Assembly (NCBI GenBank): GCA_945860205.1
Contig: CAMARK010000004.1
Location: forward strand, 1 to 64,000
Reading direction: 5' to 3'
Source of the DNA: Reyranella massiliensis 521
Lineage (GTDB): Bacteria > Pseudomonadota > Alphaproteobacteria > Reyranellales > Reyranellaceae
Length of the DNA: 64,000 nt
Shown here: piece after piece, positions 34,315 through 43,851 of the stretch
Layout: each line of letters opens with the position of its first letter
How positions within the stretch are numbered: position 1 is the stretch's first letter
The notes under the pieces: model-generated
The model's database searches: none
What the model was told of the DNA's origin: nothing
The model's input: the letters and a program-made list of their open reading frames with translations, nothing else
Made by a program: the position numbers and the translations under genes

Positions 34315-36000
34315 TCATTGCGGAACCGGGGCCTTGCGGGTGGGCGTCGGTGCCGGACCGGTCTTCCTCTGCGACGGCGGCGCCCGCGGATCCCTGGTCG
34401 GGGAAATCTCGGTTCCGCCCGGCCCTTCGGCATACAGAACATATCCAGGAAATCCGTCGTGGAGGACTTTCAGCTGCATGATGCGACCGGCGTTCGGCCG
34501 GTCGATGGCCTTCAGCAGCTCACGGCCGGCCTCGGCGAGCTCTTCCTCTGTGATGAGATGGATTGACCAGGCCAGGATCGGGCAACCGTTGCCGTCAACG
34601 CGCCACTGGAGATATTCCTTCATTTCCTCAGACAGCTTGTGGGCAAGGATGTCCTCCTTGAAGACGACCTGGGGAAGAGCGAAGTCGCCCAGGTAGTTCG
34701 CATAGAAGTCGGCGTACAGGATCTCCGAGTAGCCAGGCTTGAACCATGCCCGGGGCTGGGCATTGATCACCATGATCGGGCGGCCCCGGCATTCCGGGAA
34801 TGTCCGGATCCAATCGGCGGATTCGCGGAACGGCTCGTTCCAGGGCCGCTCGCGGCCGAGCGTCATCGTAACGACCGACCACATGACGACGGCCGAGAGA
34901 GACAGGTTCGCGGCCATCCGGACCGGCCGTTCGGCGCCGGGAACACTTGCGTCATAGAGCTTGGCGCAGAATGCCCAGAGGAAAGGCGCGCAAATGAGCA
35001 GGTTCCTGTCCGTGAAATTCGGCGCAATCAGGAGCGAACTCGCGATGCCGCCGGCCAGCATGATAAGCGGCACGCCGGCGAACAGCGCCGTCTGCGAATC
35101 GAACGGAAACCGGCCGATAACGGCCGGTTTCGGTGCCGAGGCCGCAAGCTTCGACCGCGCGAAGAAGTGCCGCTGCGTGGCAAACGCTGCGGCGCAGATT
35201 GCCAGAGCGAGCATGGCCTTCTTGGTGAAGGAGTAGGTCATCGCGGCGCGGAGTTGGTCGAAATACCAGGACGGACTGCCGTGGATCCAGTTCGTGGTCG
35301 TCGAATACTGGGAAAATTCCTCGATGATGAGCTTCACGTACAAGCCCGTGGACGTCAGCAGGATGGCGGCGAACACGGCAAGCACGAGACGCTGACGCGG
35401 GCAGAAGAACCCGAGGACGATCAGGATCGCGAGACATTCGTACATGAGATAGAAATGGACGAACGACCCGACCAGCATCAGCACGGCCAGCCCGGCCAGC
35501 TCCGGCAGCATCCGCGTTTCCCGCCGCGCCCGCTTGGCCAGGATGGACAGGCTGATGGCGAGCATGGCGACGCCGATGAGGAACGCCAGCGAATAGCCGC
35601 GTGCGTTCTGCGCCTGGTAGAACCAAAAGAACGAGCCTGTCGCCAGCGCGGCACCGAACAGCCGGGCAGCTAGGCTGAAGTAGGCCCTGGTGGCGACAAT
35701 GAACAGAAAAATGGCGGCGACGGCGCATATGGCGCTGAAACTGCGCAGGGCGACTTCGTCGTCCCCAAACAGCTGGGCGTGGGCGAACGCCAACATGTAG
35801 TAAACCGGCGGGTGAACGTCGGTCACGATGCGGGCGATGAACTCATCGAGGCTGATGCCGACCTCGACGATCCATGCCGTGAAAAGCTCATCAATCCAAA
35901 AGCTGCTGACCTTGAGGCCGACGAACGCACCGACCAACCCGACGGCGCAGGCGATGCCGAAGCTGCCTACGGCGATCAACCCATCGAATTTGGCCCGCAT
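34315..36000 (-). CDS. Membrane glycosyltransferase-like protein (GT-C/PMT fold)
   Basis: Multi-TM; N-terminal SSFWIDELFTAWIVEVGISLDEFIARIVTDVHPPVYYMLAFAHAQLFGDDEVALRSFSA resembles the acidic first loop of GT39-like enzymes. Start chosen at MRAKFDGL. Confidence 0.75.
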   Translation of the reverse strand: MRAKFDGLIAVGSFGIACAVGLVGAFVGLKVSSFWIDELFTAWIVEVGISLDEFIARIVTDVHPPVYYMLAFAHAQLFGDDEVALRSFSAICAVAAIFLFIVATRAYFSLAARLFGAALATGSFFWFYQAQNARGYSLAFLIGVAMLAISLSILAKRARRETRMLPELAGLAVLMLVGSFVHFYLMYECLAILIVLGFFCPRQRLVLAVFAAILLTSTGLYVKLIIEEFSQYSTTTNWIHGSPSWYFDQLRAAMTYSFTKKAMLALAICAAAFATQRHFFARSKLAASAPKPAVIGRFPFDSQTALFAGVPLIMLAGGIASSLLIAPNFTDRNLLICAPFLWAFCAKLYDASVPGAERPVRMAANLSLSAVVMWSVVTMTLGRERPWNEPFRESADWIRTFPECRGRPIMVINAQPRAWFKPGYSEILYADFYANYLGDFALPQVVFKEDILAHKLSEEMKEYLQWRVDGNGCPILAWSIHLITEEELAEAGRELLKAIDRPNAGRIMQLKVLHDGFPGYVLYAEGPGGTEISPTRDPRAPPSQRKTGPAPTPTRKAPVPQ

Positions 36001-36111
36001 CCCATTTTCCCCAACCGGCGTGTCCTCAGCCGGATTGCCCCCGGATTGCCGAAGGATTTTCCATAGCATACCCGACGCGGCGGGCCATGGTTCGGAACGC
36101 CGGGGTACGCT

Positions 36112-36810
36112 TCAATCCCCGAGGCGGAAACGGATGCGCACCGTGCGTGTCGTCTCGGTCCCGGGTGCCGGCAACGTCGCTCCCTGCAGCAAGCGAAGCG
36201 CTGCGGCATCGAGCGCAGCGAATCCGCTTCCTTTCACCACGGCCGCTTCTAAGACCCGGCCATCGTGGTCAACCGTGAACCGAACGGTGACCTCGCCCTC
36301 CTCGCTCCGCCGCCGCGCGTCCTCCGGGTAACGTCGATTGGCGGCGAGCCAGGCCGCGAGCAGCGCACTCCATCCCGGCGCCACCGTCGCCGGTGCGCTC
36401 ACGGCCGGACCGCTCGCGGCCGGCGCTGGCGGCGCTCGCTCCGCCGGTGCCGACTGTGCGGCGGCGGGCGCGGCGCGCTTTGGCTCCGGTTTGGGCTGCG
36501 CGGGACGCGGCGCCGGTTGCGCGGGCTTGGGCGGCGGTGACGGCATGGAGAAGTCCGGCAGCGGCAATTCCTCCGGCGGCGATGGTGTGTAGTCGCGCAT
36601 CGACGCGGTGTTGGGTTCAGGCTCGGGTTCAGGATCAGGAACAGGCACAGGCGTAGGCGTGGCGATCGGCGCCACATCGGGTTCGACATAAATCGTAATC
36701 GCAGCCGAGTCGTCGGTCGCCAGTTGCATCGGGCCGAACGCCATCAAGGCTGCAGCCACCGCAAGCCCATGCAGGCCGAGCGACACGGCAACCGCCAGCG
36801 GCCGATCCAA
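36112..36810 (-). CDS. Energy transducer TonB
   Basis: N-terminal TM, Pro-rich PEPEPEPN/PPPKPAQPAPRP linker, C-terminal WSALLAAWLAANRRYPEDARRRSEEGEVTVRFTVDHDGRVLEAAVVKGSGFAALDAAALR. Start ambiguous (TTG 36810 or GTG 36843). Confidence 0.88.
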   Translation of the reverse strand: MDRPLAVAVSLGLHGLAVAAALMAFGPMQLATDDSAAITIYVEPDVAPIATPTPVPVPDPEPEPEPNTASMRDYTPSPPEELPLPDFSMPSPPPKPAQPAPRPAQPKPEPKRAAPAAAQSAPAERAPPAPAASGPAVSAPATVAPGWSALLAAWLAANRRYPEDARRRSEEGEVTVRFTVDHDGRVLEAAVVKGSGFAALDAAALRLLQGATLPAPGTETTRTVRIRFRLGD

Positions 36811-36820
36811 TTGACCATGA

Positions 36821-36843
36821 GTAATGTTATATTGTAACGTCAC
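36821..36843. promoter_or_regulatory. Zur-box-like palindrome between tonB and the receptor gene
   Basis: GTAATGTTATATTGTAACGTCAC; core GTTATATTGTAAC (36826-36838) differs from the gamma/alphaproteobacterial Zur core GTTATAWTATAAC at one position. Confidence 0.6.
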
Positions 36844-36889
36844 ATCCTCGACAGTACGCAACCAGCTCGTGGACAACAAGGGGAGAGCA

Positions 36890-39055
36890 ATGCGACGGAA
36901 GATCAGCGGGATCAGCGGGATCAGCGGGATCGGCGGATCGACACTGGGACTGGCGGTGGCCCTCGCGACAGCGGCGCCTGTGTCGGCGCAAACCACGCCG
37001 GATGCGACCACGATCGATCTCGACGTCACCGCCAAGCGGCTCGACCGCGAGCGCAGTTCGATCCTGCCGAGCCTGGGTGCGACCCGTTACGATTTCGGCA
37101 AGACCGCGATCCAGAACACTCCCCAGGGCGAAAACGCGCCGCTCAACCAGGTCCTGCTGCGCGCACCCGGCGTGGTGCAGGACGGCTTCGGCCAGATCCA
37201 TGTCCGCGGCGACCATGGCAGCCTGCAATACCGGCTCGACGGCGTGCAGCTTCCGGAAGGCCTCTCGCTGTTCAGCAACATCCTGTCGCCGCGCTTCGCC
37301 AACGAAATCTCTCTGCTCACCGGCGCGCTGCCGGCGCAGTACGGCCTGCGCACCGCGGGCGTGGTCGACATCGGCGTGAAGTCGGGTTCGACCAATCCGG
37401 GCGGCGAGGCCTCGGTCATGGGCGGCTCCTACAACTGGATCCAACCGGCGCTGCAATACGGCGGCCGCTCGGGCGCGGTCGACTACTTCGCGGTCGGCCA
37501 GTACGTCAGCAACGGCATCGGCGTCGAGAATCCGACGTCGTCCTACACGCCGCTCCACGACGACACCGCCCAGTGGTATGGGCTGGCCAAGGTCACCGGC
37601 ATCGTCGACGAGAACACGCGGTTGAGCTTCATCGCCGGCGGCGCCAGCGCGCGCTACCAGATCCCCAACGTGCCCGGCCAGACGCCGCAGTTCACGGTGA
37701 ATGGCATATCGGCCTGGAACAGCTCGCTCCTCGATCAGCGCCAGTGGGAGGACACCTACTTCGGCATCGCCTCGCTGCAGAAGAGCTACCAGGACTTCAA
37801 CATGCAGCTCTCGGGATTCACCCGCTATTCCAACCTCTCCTACCAGCCCGACGTCATCGGCGACCTGCTCTACAACGGCATCCAGCCATACGCCAACCGG
37901 ACGAGTCTCGCGACCGGCGTGCAAGGCGACGCCAGCCTGAAGGTCGCGCCCGCCCATACGCTGCGCGGCGGCTTCCTGGTCCAGCGCGAGCGCGTCACCA
38001 GCCTGACGAACGGCAACGTCATGACGACGATGGCAGATCCGGACGACCCCGACGGCGATCCCATCGCGTCCGGCCAGACCGCAGGCTTCACCCAGGGCTC
38101 CGACCTTGTCGGCTGGACCTACAGCCTCTACCTGCAGGACGAATGGAAGGTGGCCCCGACCGTGACGGTGAACTTCGGCGCGCGCTTCGATGCGATCTCC
38201 GGCGTCACCTCGGAGAACCAGCTCAGCCCCCGAGTCAACGTCGTCTGGGAGCCCGATCCGAAGATCACCCTGCGGGCCGGCTATGCCCGCTACTTCGTGC
38301 CGGCGCCGCTCAACCAGGTGAACCCCAACTCGATCGCGGTGCTGTCGGGGACGACGGCGGCGTCTGGGGTGGCTTTGAACGATCCCGTGAAGGCGGAACG
38401 CTCGGACAATTTCGACGTCGGCCTGACGTTGAAGCCGGTCGATGGGCTGACGCTGGGCTTCGCCGGCTTCTACAAGTTCGCCCAGAACTACCTGGACAAG
38501 GGGCAATTCGGCGCGCCAATCACCCTCGCCTCCTTCAACTACGCCAACGCGCAGGTGGCCGGCCTGGAACTGTTCACCAGTTACGACAAAGGTCCATGGT
38601 CGCTCTATGGCAACCTGGCCTGGATCCGCACCTCGGCAAGAAACATCAACTCCGCACAGTTTAATTTCGATCAAGCCGAACTCGACTATATCGCGAACAA
38701 CTGGATCTTCACCGACCACGACCAAAGCTGGACCGGCTCGGCAGGTGCCGCCTACGTGTTCAATTCCGGCTCTGATTGGGCAACACGCGTCTCGGCCGAC
38801 ATGCTGTTCGGCGCAGGGCTTCGCACCAGCGTTGTCACGCCCAACGACACCGCGCTGCTGGCCTACGCCACGTTCAACATGTCGCTCACCCAGAAGGTGC
38901 CGATCAGCGTCAGCAAGGGCACGCAGGCGCGGCTCGACGCCATCAACCTGTCCGACAGCACCTACCAAATACGCACTGGCGAGGGCGTCGGCGTCGGCGC
39001 ACCGCAGTTCGGAATGCGCCGGGCCTTCTTCGTGACCCTGTCGCAAAAATTCTGA
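36890..39055 (+). CDS. TonB-dependent outer-membrane receptor
   Basis: Signal peptide, plug domain (PLNQVLLRAPGVVQDGFGQIHVRGDHGSLQYRLDGVQLPEG), beta-barrel ending FFVTLSQKF. Confidence 0.93.
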   Translation: MRRKISGISGISGIGGSTLGLAVALATAAPVSAQTTPDATTIDLDVTAKRLDRERSSILPSLGATRYDFGKTAIQNTPQGENAPLNQVLLRAPGVVQDGFGQIHVRGDHGSLQYRLDGVQLPEGLSLFSNILSPRFANEISLLTGALPAQYGLRTAGVVDIGVKSGSTNPGGEASVMGGSYNWIQPALQYGGRSGAVDYFAVGQYVSNGIGVENPTSSYTPLHDDTAQWYGLAKVTGIVDENTRLSFIAGGASARYQIPNVPGQTPQFTVNGISAWNSSLLDQRQWEDTYFGIASLQKSYQDFNMQLSGFTRYSNLSYQPDVIGDLLYNGIQPYANRTSLATGVQGDASLKVAPAHTLRGGFLVQRERVTSLTNGNVMTTMADPDDPDGDPIASGQTAGFTQGSDLVGWTYSLYLQDEWKVAPTVTVNFGARFDAISGVTSENQLSPRVNVVWEPDPKITLRAGYARYFVPAPLNQVNPNSIAVLSGTTAASGVALNDPVKAERSDNFDVGLTLKPVDGLTLGFAGFYKFAQNYLDKGQFGAPITLASFNYANAQVAGLELFTSYDKGPWSLYGNLAWIRTSARNINSAQFNFDQAELDYIANNWIFTDHDQSWTGSAGAAYVFNSGSDWATRVSADMLFGAGLRTSVVTPNDTALLAYATFNMSLTQKVPISVSKGTQARLDAINLSDSTYQIRTGEGVGVGAPQFGMRRAFFVTLSQKF

Positions 39056-39098
39056 CGCCAATCCGACATGATTCGGCAGGGCTGGACGTGATAGACCT

Positions 39099-39890
39099 TT
39101 GGCCATGCCCGACCAGACCATTCCCCCCCAGGCCATTCCCCCCCAAGCTATTCCTCGTGTCGTGCCGCTCCAGGGCGGCTCCAACTTCCGCGACCTCGGC
39201 GGCTATCGCACCGCCGATGGCCGCGCCATGCGCCGCGGCGCGGTCTTCCGCTCCGCCCATCTCGGCAACCTGACCGACGAAGACCGCGCGGCGCTGAGCC
39301 GGATCGGCGTCCGCACCATCGTCGACCTGCGCGGCGTGAACGAGGCCGCCGAGACGCCGCATCGCATCGATGGCCTTTCCTGCCGAGTCGTCGGCGCCCA
39401 CATCGAGCCCGGTGTCGGCGAGAAAATAAGAGGCGCCGTCGCCGACGGCAGCGCCACGCCCTTCGTGATGATGGGTTTCCTGACCGATCACTACCGCGAC
39501 TATCCACGCCGCTGTGCGCCGGGCTTCCGCACCCTGTTCACGACCTTGAGCGACGGCACGCACCGCCCGCTGGTGTTCCACTGCACCGCCGGCAAGGACC
39601 GCACGGGCTTTGCCTCGGCGCTGCTGCTCACCCTGCTGGGCGTGCCGTGGGACGCCGTGATGGAGGATTACCTCCGCACCAACGAGTTGTGGACCGGCCA
39701 CATCGGCCGCTATCCCGAACTCGACATCGACACCCGCGCCGCCATCGTCGAGGCACGCACGCCCTACCTGGAAGCAGCCTTCGAGGTGGTCCGGGCCGAT
39801 TTCGGCGGGCCGGAGCAATTCGCCGAGCGCGCGCTGGGACTCGATGCATCGGCGCGTGAGCGCATCCGCGCGGATTTGCTGGAAGGGTGA
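39099..39890 (+). CDS. Tyrosine-protein phosphatase family protein
   Basis: GGSNFRDLGGYRTADGRAMRRGAVFRSAHL and P-loop VFHCTAGKDRTGFASALLL. Confidence 0.92.
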   Translation: MAMPDQTIPPQAIPPQAIPRVVPLQGGSNFRDLGGYRTADGRAMRRGAVFRSAHLGNLTDEDRAALSRIGVRTIVDLRGVNEAAETPHRIDGLSCRVVGAHIEPGVGEKIRGAVADGSATPFVMMGFLTDHYRDYPRRCAPGFRTLFTTLSDGTHRPLVFHCTAGKDRTGFASALLLTLLGVPWDAVMEDYLRTNELWTGHIGRYPELDIDTRAAIVEARTPYLEAAFEVVRADFGGPEQFAERALGLDASARERIRADLLEG

Positions 39891-39912
39891 CTTCCGCGCT
39901 AGGCCTAAAAGC

Positions 39913-41145
39913 ATGGCTGAGCGTTACGACACTCCCGAGCCCTTCAAGGTCGATATTCCCGAGCGGGCACTGATCGATCTCGACGAGCGCCTGCGCCGCT
40001 GGCGGCCGGCGCCCGCCATCGCCGACAACGGCAGCTGGGCCTCCGGCACCGATCCGGACTTCCTGGCCGAGCTGGTCGCGTATTGGCGCCACGGCTACGA
40101 CTGGCAGCGCTGCCAGGAGGCGATCAACCGCTGGCCTAACTACCTGGTCGATATCGGCCCGCAGCGCCTCCATTTCATCCGCGAGCCCGGCACTGAGGTC
40201 GAGGACGCGCCGCGGCCGCTGCCGCTCGTGATCACCCACGGCTGGCCGGGCTCGATCTTGGAATTCCTGCACATCATCGATGTGCTGGCCCATCCCGAGA
40301 ACCATGGCGGCGATCCGCTCGATGCCTTCGACGTCATTGCGCCGTCACTGCCCGGCTACGGCTTCTCCGCGCCACCAATCCGCGAAGACGGCACCATGGG
40401 CCCGATCGGACCGCGCGCCATCGCCGGCCTCTGGCACAAGCTCGTCACCGAGAAACTCAACTATGCGCGACCCTATGGCGTGCAGGGTGGCGACTGGGGT
40501 GCCGTCGTCTCATCGTGGCTCGCTTTCGATCATCCCAAGCACGATGAGTCGGGTGTACTCGGCCTGCACCTCAACATGGTGGGGCTGCGGCCCGGCATCG
40601 ATCTCAAGACGACCGTGTTCAGCGCCGACGAGAAGGCCTGGCTCGCCAGGATGCAGGCCGAGCTCGACGAGAAAACCGCCTACCAGCGCATCCAGGCGAC
40701 GCGACCGCAGACGCTGGGTGTGGCGTTGGCCGATTCGCCGGTCGGGCTCGCGGCATGGATCGTCGAGAAGTTCCAGGGCTGGAGCGATTGCGGCGGCGAC
40801 CCGCACAACCGCTTCTCGATGGACCTGCTGCTGGACAACATCATGGTCTATTGGCTGACCGGCACGGCCGGCACGGCGACCTGGCTTTATCGCGGCGTCA
40901 CCCAGCAGGTGCCGCGCGCGCTCCCCGCGGGCCAGCGTATCGAGATACCGACGGCGTTCGCCGCCTTCCCCGCCGATCTCGCTCCGGCTCCGCCCAGGGA
41001 ATGGATCGAACGCGCCTACAATCTGCGCCGCCACACGCAGATGCCGAGCGGCGGACACTTCGCGGCACTCGAGGAGCCCGACCTGCTGGTCGAGGACATC
41101 CGCGCCTTCTTCCGGCCGCTGCGCTACGGCGCGGCGAACGACTGA
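39913..41145 (+). CDS. Epoxide hydrolase family alpha/beta hydrolase
   Basis: N-terminal EHN region PFKVDIPERALIDLDERLRRWR, LVITHGWPGSILEFLHIIDVL, GGDWGAVVSSWLA, C-terminal GGHFAALEEPDLLVEDIRAFF. Confidence 0.92.
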   Translation: MAERYDTPEPFKVDIPERALIDLDERLRRWRPAPAIADNGSWASGTDPDFLAELVAYWRHGYDWQRCQEAINRWPNYLVDIGPQRLHFIREPGTEVEDAPRPLPLVITHGWPGSILEFLHIIDVLAHPENHGGDPLDAFDVIAPSLPGYGFSAPPIREDGTMGPIGPRAIAGLWHKLVTEKLNYARPYGVQGGDWGAVVSSWLAFDHPKHDESGVLGLHLNMVGLRPGIDLKTTVFSADEKAWLARMQAELDEKTAYQRIQATRPQTLGVALADSPVGLAAWIVEKFQGWSDCGGDPHNRFSMDLLLDNIMVYWLTGTAGTATWLYRGVTQQVPRALPAGQRIEIPTAFAAFPADLAPAPPREWIERAYNLRRHTQMPSGGHFAALEEPDLLVEDIRAFFRPLRYGAAND

Positions 41146-42419
41146 ACCGTGATCGTGTGCGGCCGCCGCGCCAGGAGTGCCGCCAACACCGCGAACGCCG
41201 CCAGGATGCCGAACAGGATCAGCGAGTCGGTGTAGGTGCCGCTCCAGTCGCGCAGCATGCCCGATCCCAACGGACCTGCCGCCTGCGCCAGCACTTGCAA
41301 CGACAGCGCCACGCCGCGGATCGCGCCGTAGCTCTCGCGGCCGAAATAGTCGGCCCATGCCATGGGCAGCAACATCATGACGCCGCCGATGCCGATGCCG
41401 AAGAGGCCGGCGGGCAACAACGCCATCTCGGCCGAGGAGACGTTGATCAGGCCGAAGGTGCCGACGCTGAGGCAGGCCGCCGACGCCGCCATCAGGAAAC
41501 GCACCGGCCATCCGCGCGGCAGGAAGCCGATGCCGAAGCTCGCCGCCGCCGACATGGTCGAGAAAAAGGCGATCACCGCAGCAGCCTGGATCGGCGGGAT
41601 ACCGCGCTCAATCAGATGCGGTGCCTGATGAAGGCTGACGCCGGCCTGCACCGGAAAGACCAGGACAGTGTAGAGCGAGAGCAGCCAGAAGGCCGGCGTA
41701 CGCATGGCCTCGGCCCGGCTCCAGCGCGGCTCCACCGGCGGCGGGCTCCTGCCGTCGGCAAGCCGGTCCGGCTGAAGGCCGACATCCTCGGGCCGCCGCA
41801 CAAGCAACAGCCAGCACGGCACGAAGCCCACGATCAGGACCGTCGCGCCGACCGCGATCCAGCCGGCCCGCCAGTCGGCCCTGCCCTCCGCCTGGCCCCC
41901 CATTTGGCCCATAGCGAACTGCGCGATCAGCGGGAGGGCAACCAGGCCCGACATCTGGGCAAGCGTCGCAATCGACGTGGCGATCGCTCGGCGGGAAACG
42001 AACCAGTTGTTGAGCGCGCCGTAGAGGCCGAGATCGAATGGCCCCGCCCAGGTCATGCGCGCAAAGCAGAACAGAAGATAGAAGACCAGAAGCGACTGCG
42101 TGAGCGACAGCGCCATGCAGGCGATGCCGATGCCGGCCACGGCGAGGCAGAGCACCAGCCGCGCGCCGCGGCGATCGACGAACGGGCCGATCATCGGCGA
42201 GATGATGGCCGCCAGCACGCCGCCCAGCGACACCGCCCCCGACATCTCCGTGCGCGACCATCCGAAGGCGTCGGTCATCGGCACGACGAAGATCGACAGC
42301 ACGGCCACGGCAGGCCCTTGCCGCGCGAAGCCCGCGAGGCAAATGCAGCCCAGCACCACCCACCCGTAGAAGAACGGCAGCCGCGGTATCAGGAACCGCG
42401 GCAGAGGCGGCGCTTGCAT
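41124..42419 (-). CDS. MFS transporter
   Basis: 12-TM pattern, GWSRTEMSGAVSLGGVLAAIISPMIGPFVDRRGAR. Confidence 0.92.
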   Translation of the reverse strand: MQAPPLPRFLIPRLPFFYGWVVLGCICLAGFARQGPAVAVLSIFVVPMTDAFGWSRTEMSGAVSLGGVLAAIISPMIGPFVDRRGARLVLCLAVAGIGIACMALSLTQSLLVFYLLFCFARMTWAGPFDLGLYGALNNWFVSRRAIATSIATLAQMSGLVALPLIAQFAMGQMGGQAEGRADWRAGWIAVGATVLIVGFVPCWLLLVRRPEDVGLQPDRLADGRSPPPVEPRWSRAEAMRTPAFWLLSLYTVLVFPVQAGVSLHQAPHLIERGIPPIQAAAVIAFFSTMSAAASFGIGFLPRGWPVRFLMAASAACLSVGTFGLINVSSAEMALLPAGLFGIGIGGVMMLLPMAWADYFGRESYGAIRGVALSLQVLAQAAGPLGSGMLRDWSGTYTDSLILFGILAAFAVLAALLARRPHTITVQSFAAP

Positions 42420-42433
42420 CCCCTGAACGCTTT

Positions 42434-43300
42434 CTAGCCTTGGGCGAACGTCGCCGTCGCTTGCGCGGCGATGGTGCCGTTGGGCGTCACGGTCCAGAGT
42501 TCCGCGCCTTTACCGTCGGCGGTCGGCCGGCCGATCGCGTCGAAGGGCTGCGTGTCGAACAACGGCGCGCGGGCGCGAATGGCGAAAGTCTTGATCCGTC
42601 GGCCCGGTGCCGAGTCGCGCAGCAGGTCGAGAAGGCACTGCTGGGCGAACGGGCCGTGCACCACCAGCCCGGGATAGCCCTCGGTCTCGATGCAATAGGT
42701 GCGGTCGTAGTGGATGCGATGAGGGTTGAAGGTAATCGCCGAGTAGCGGAACAGCATCACCGGATCGGCCTTGATGGTGCGGCGCCACGGCACGTCGGCC
42801 GGGGCAGCCTCGCGCACGGGGACGCCACTCTTGGTGCCGGCCTTGACCTCCTCACGAAACACGGTGCTCGCCACCTCGGTGACGGCAAGGCCGCGCGGCG
42901 TGTAGATGCGCCGGGTCTGGCTGGTGACGATCAGCGCCCCGGTGGCGCCGCCGCGGAGTTGAATGTCCGAGAACTCGGTCTCGCGCCGCAGCCTGTCGCC
43001 GACACGGATGTCGCCCTCGAAGGCGAAGGTCGAGCCGGCATACATGCGGCGCGGGAGCGGCATCGGCGGCAGCACGCCACCTTCGGTCGGCAGACCATCC
43101 TCTGCCAGCACGTTGCGGCGCGCATAGGAGTGGAGAAAGCAGAGATGCCAGCCGGGCGCGATCGGCTCGCCTTCGGCCGGCACCTTGTCGGCGCGGTCGA
43201 AGGTGGCGATCATCGCCTTGAGCGGCGCCTGGGTGACGACGTCCTCATCCTCGATCTTGCGGCCGAGTTGCTTCTTCAGCGGTTCGATATCGATCGTCAT
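42434..43300 (-). CDS. MaoC/FAS1-like dehydratase (mesaconyl-C4-CoA hydratase-like)
   Basis: [75 protein letters not shown]. Confidence 0.88.
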   Translation of the reverse strand: MTIDIEPLKKQLGRKIEDEDVVTQAPLKAMIATFDRADKVPAEGEPIAPGWHLCFLHSYARRNVLAEDGLPTEGGVLPPMPLPRRMYAGSTFAFEGDIRVGDRLRRETEFSDIQLRGGATGALIVTSQTRRIYTPRGLAVTEVASTVFREEVKAGTKSGVPVREAAPADVPWRRTIKADPVMLFRYSAITFNPHRIHYDRTYCIETEGYPGLVVHGPFAQQCLLDLLRDSAPGRRIKTFAIRARAPLFDTQPFDAIGRPTADGKGAELWTVTPNGTIAAQATATFAQG

Positions 43301-43344
43301 GGCACTTCCTCCAGGCTTGCTGGCAGCGTAACCAATCCCTTGCC

Positions 43345-43851
43345 ATGATTCGCCGCCCCCACCGCCACGAAATCAAGTTGTTGCCGCAGGTCGAAAACGC
43401 GGCCGACGCGCGCTATCGCCGCGTTGGCCTCGGCCGCGTCATCGCCATGCCGCCCGCCAGTCTCGCCTCGCTCACCGCCGGATTGCGCGAAGACCGGCTG
43501 TGGGTCGCCGTCTCGCGCTTCAATCAGCCGGTGGGATTCGCCCTGATGAAGTTCCCCGGCGGCACGGCGTGGCTCGACCAATTGTCGGTGCTCGACCGCT
43601 GGCAGGGCCGCGGCCTCGCCGCCGCCCTGATCGACCGCACGGCGGCCGCGGCCCGCGCGCGGGGCTTCGACACGCTCTATCTCTCGACCTATCGCGACGT
43701 GCCGTGGAACGCACCGTTCTACGCCAGACGCGGATTCGAAGAAGTACCGCGCGGGAACTGGCCGCGCGCGTTCCGCGCTCAATTCCTGGCCGAGAACCAT
43801 CCGCCGTGGCGGCGCACGATCATGCGTCGCTCACTCCGCGGCGACCGCTAG
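43345..43851 (+). CDS. GNAT family N-acetyltransferase
   Basis: AWLDQLSVLDRWQGRGLAAALIDRTAAAARARGFDTLYLSTYRDVPWNAPFYARRGFEEV. Confidence 0.92.
   Translation: MIRRPHRHEIKLLPQVENAADARYRRVGLGRVIAMPPASLASLTAGLREDRLWVAVSRFNQPVGFALMKFPGGTAWLDQLSVLDRWQGRGLAAALIDRTAAAARARGFDTLYLSTYRDVPWNAPFYARRGFEEVPRGNWPRAFRAQFLAENHPPWRRTIMRRSLRGDR

Noticed and set aside
36843-36890. Cobalamin riboswitch in front of the TonB receptor
   Set aside because: The spacer to the divergent tonB gene is under 100 bp with no B12-box-like sequence; too short for a cobalamin riboswitch.
36827-39184. 785-aa minus-strand ORF over the TonB receptor gene
   Set aside because: Antisense shadow of the receptor CDS with no domain-like sequence.
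40755-42437. 560-aa plus-strand ORF over the epoxide hydrolase end and MFS gene
   Set aside because: Charged, low-complexity off-frame product. Both overlapping genes have clear family motifs on their own frames.
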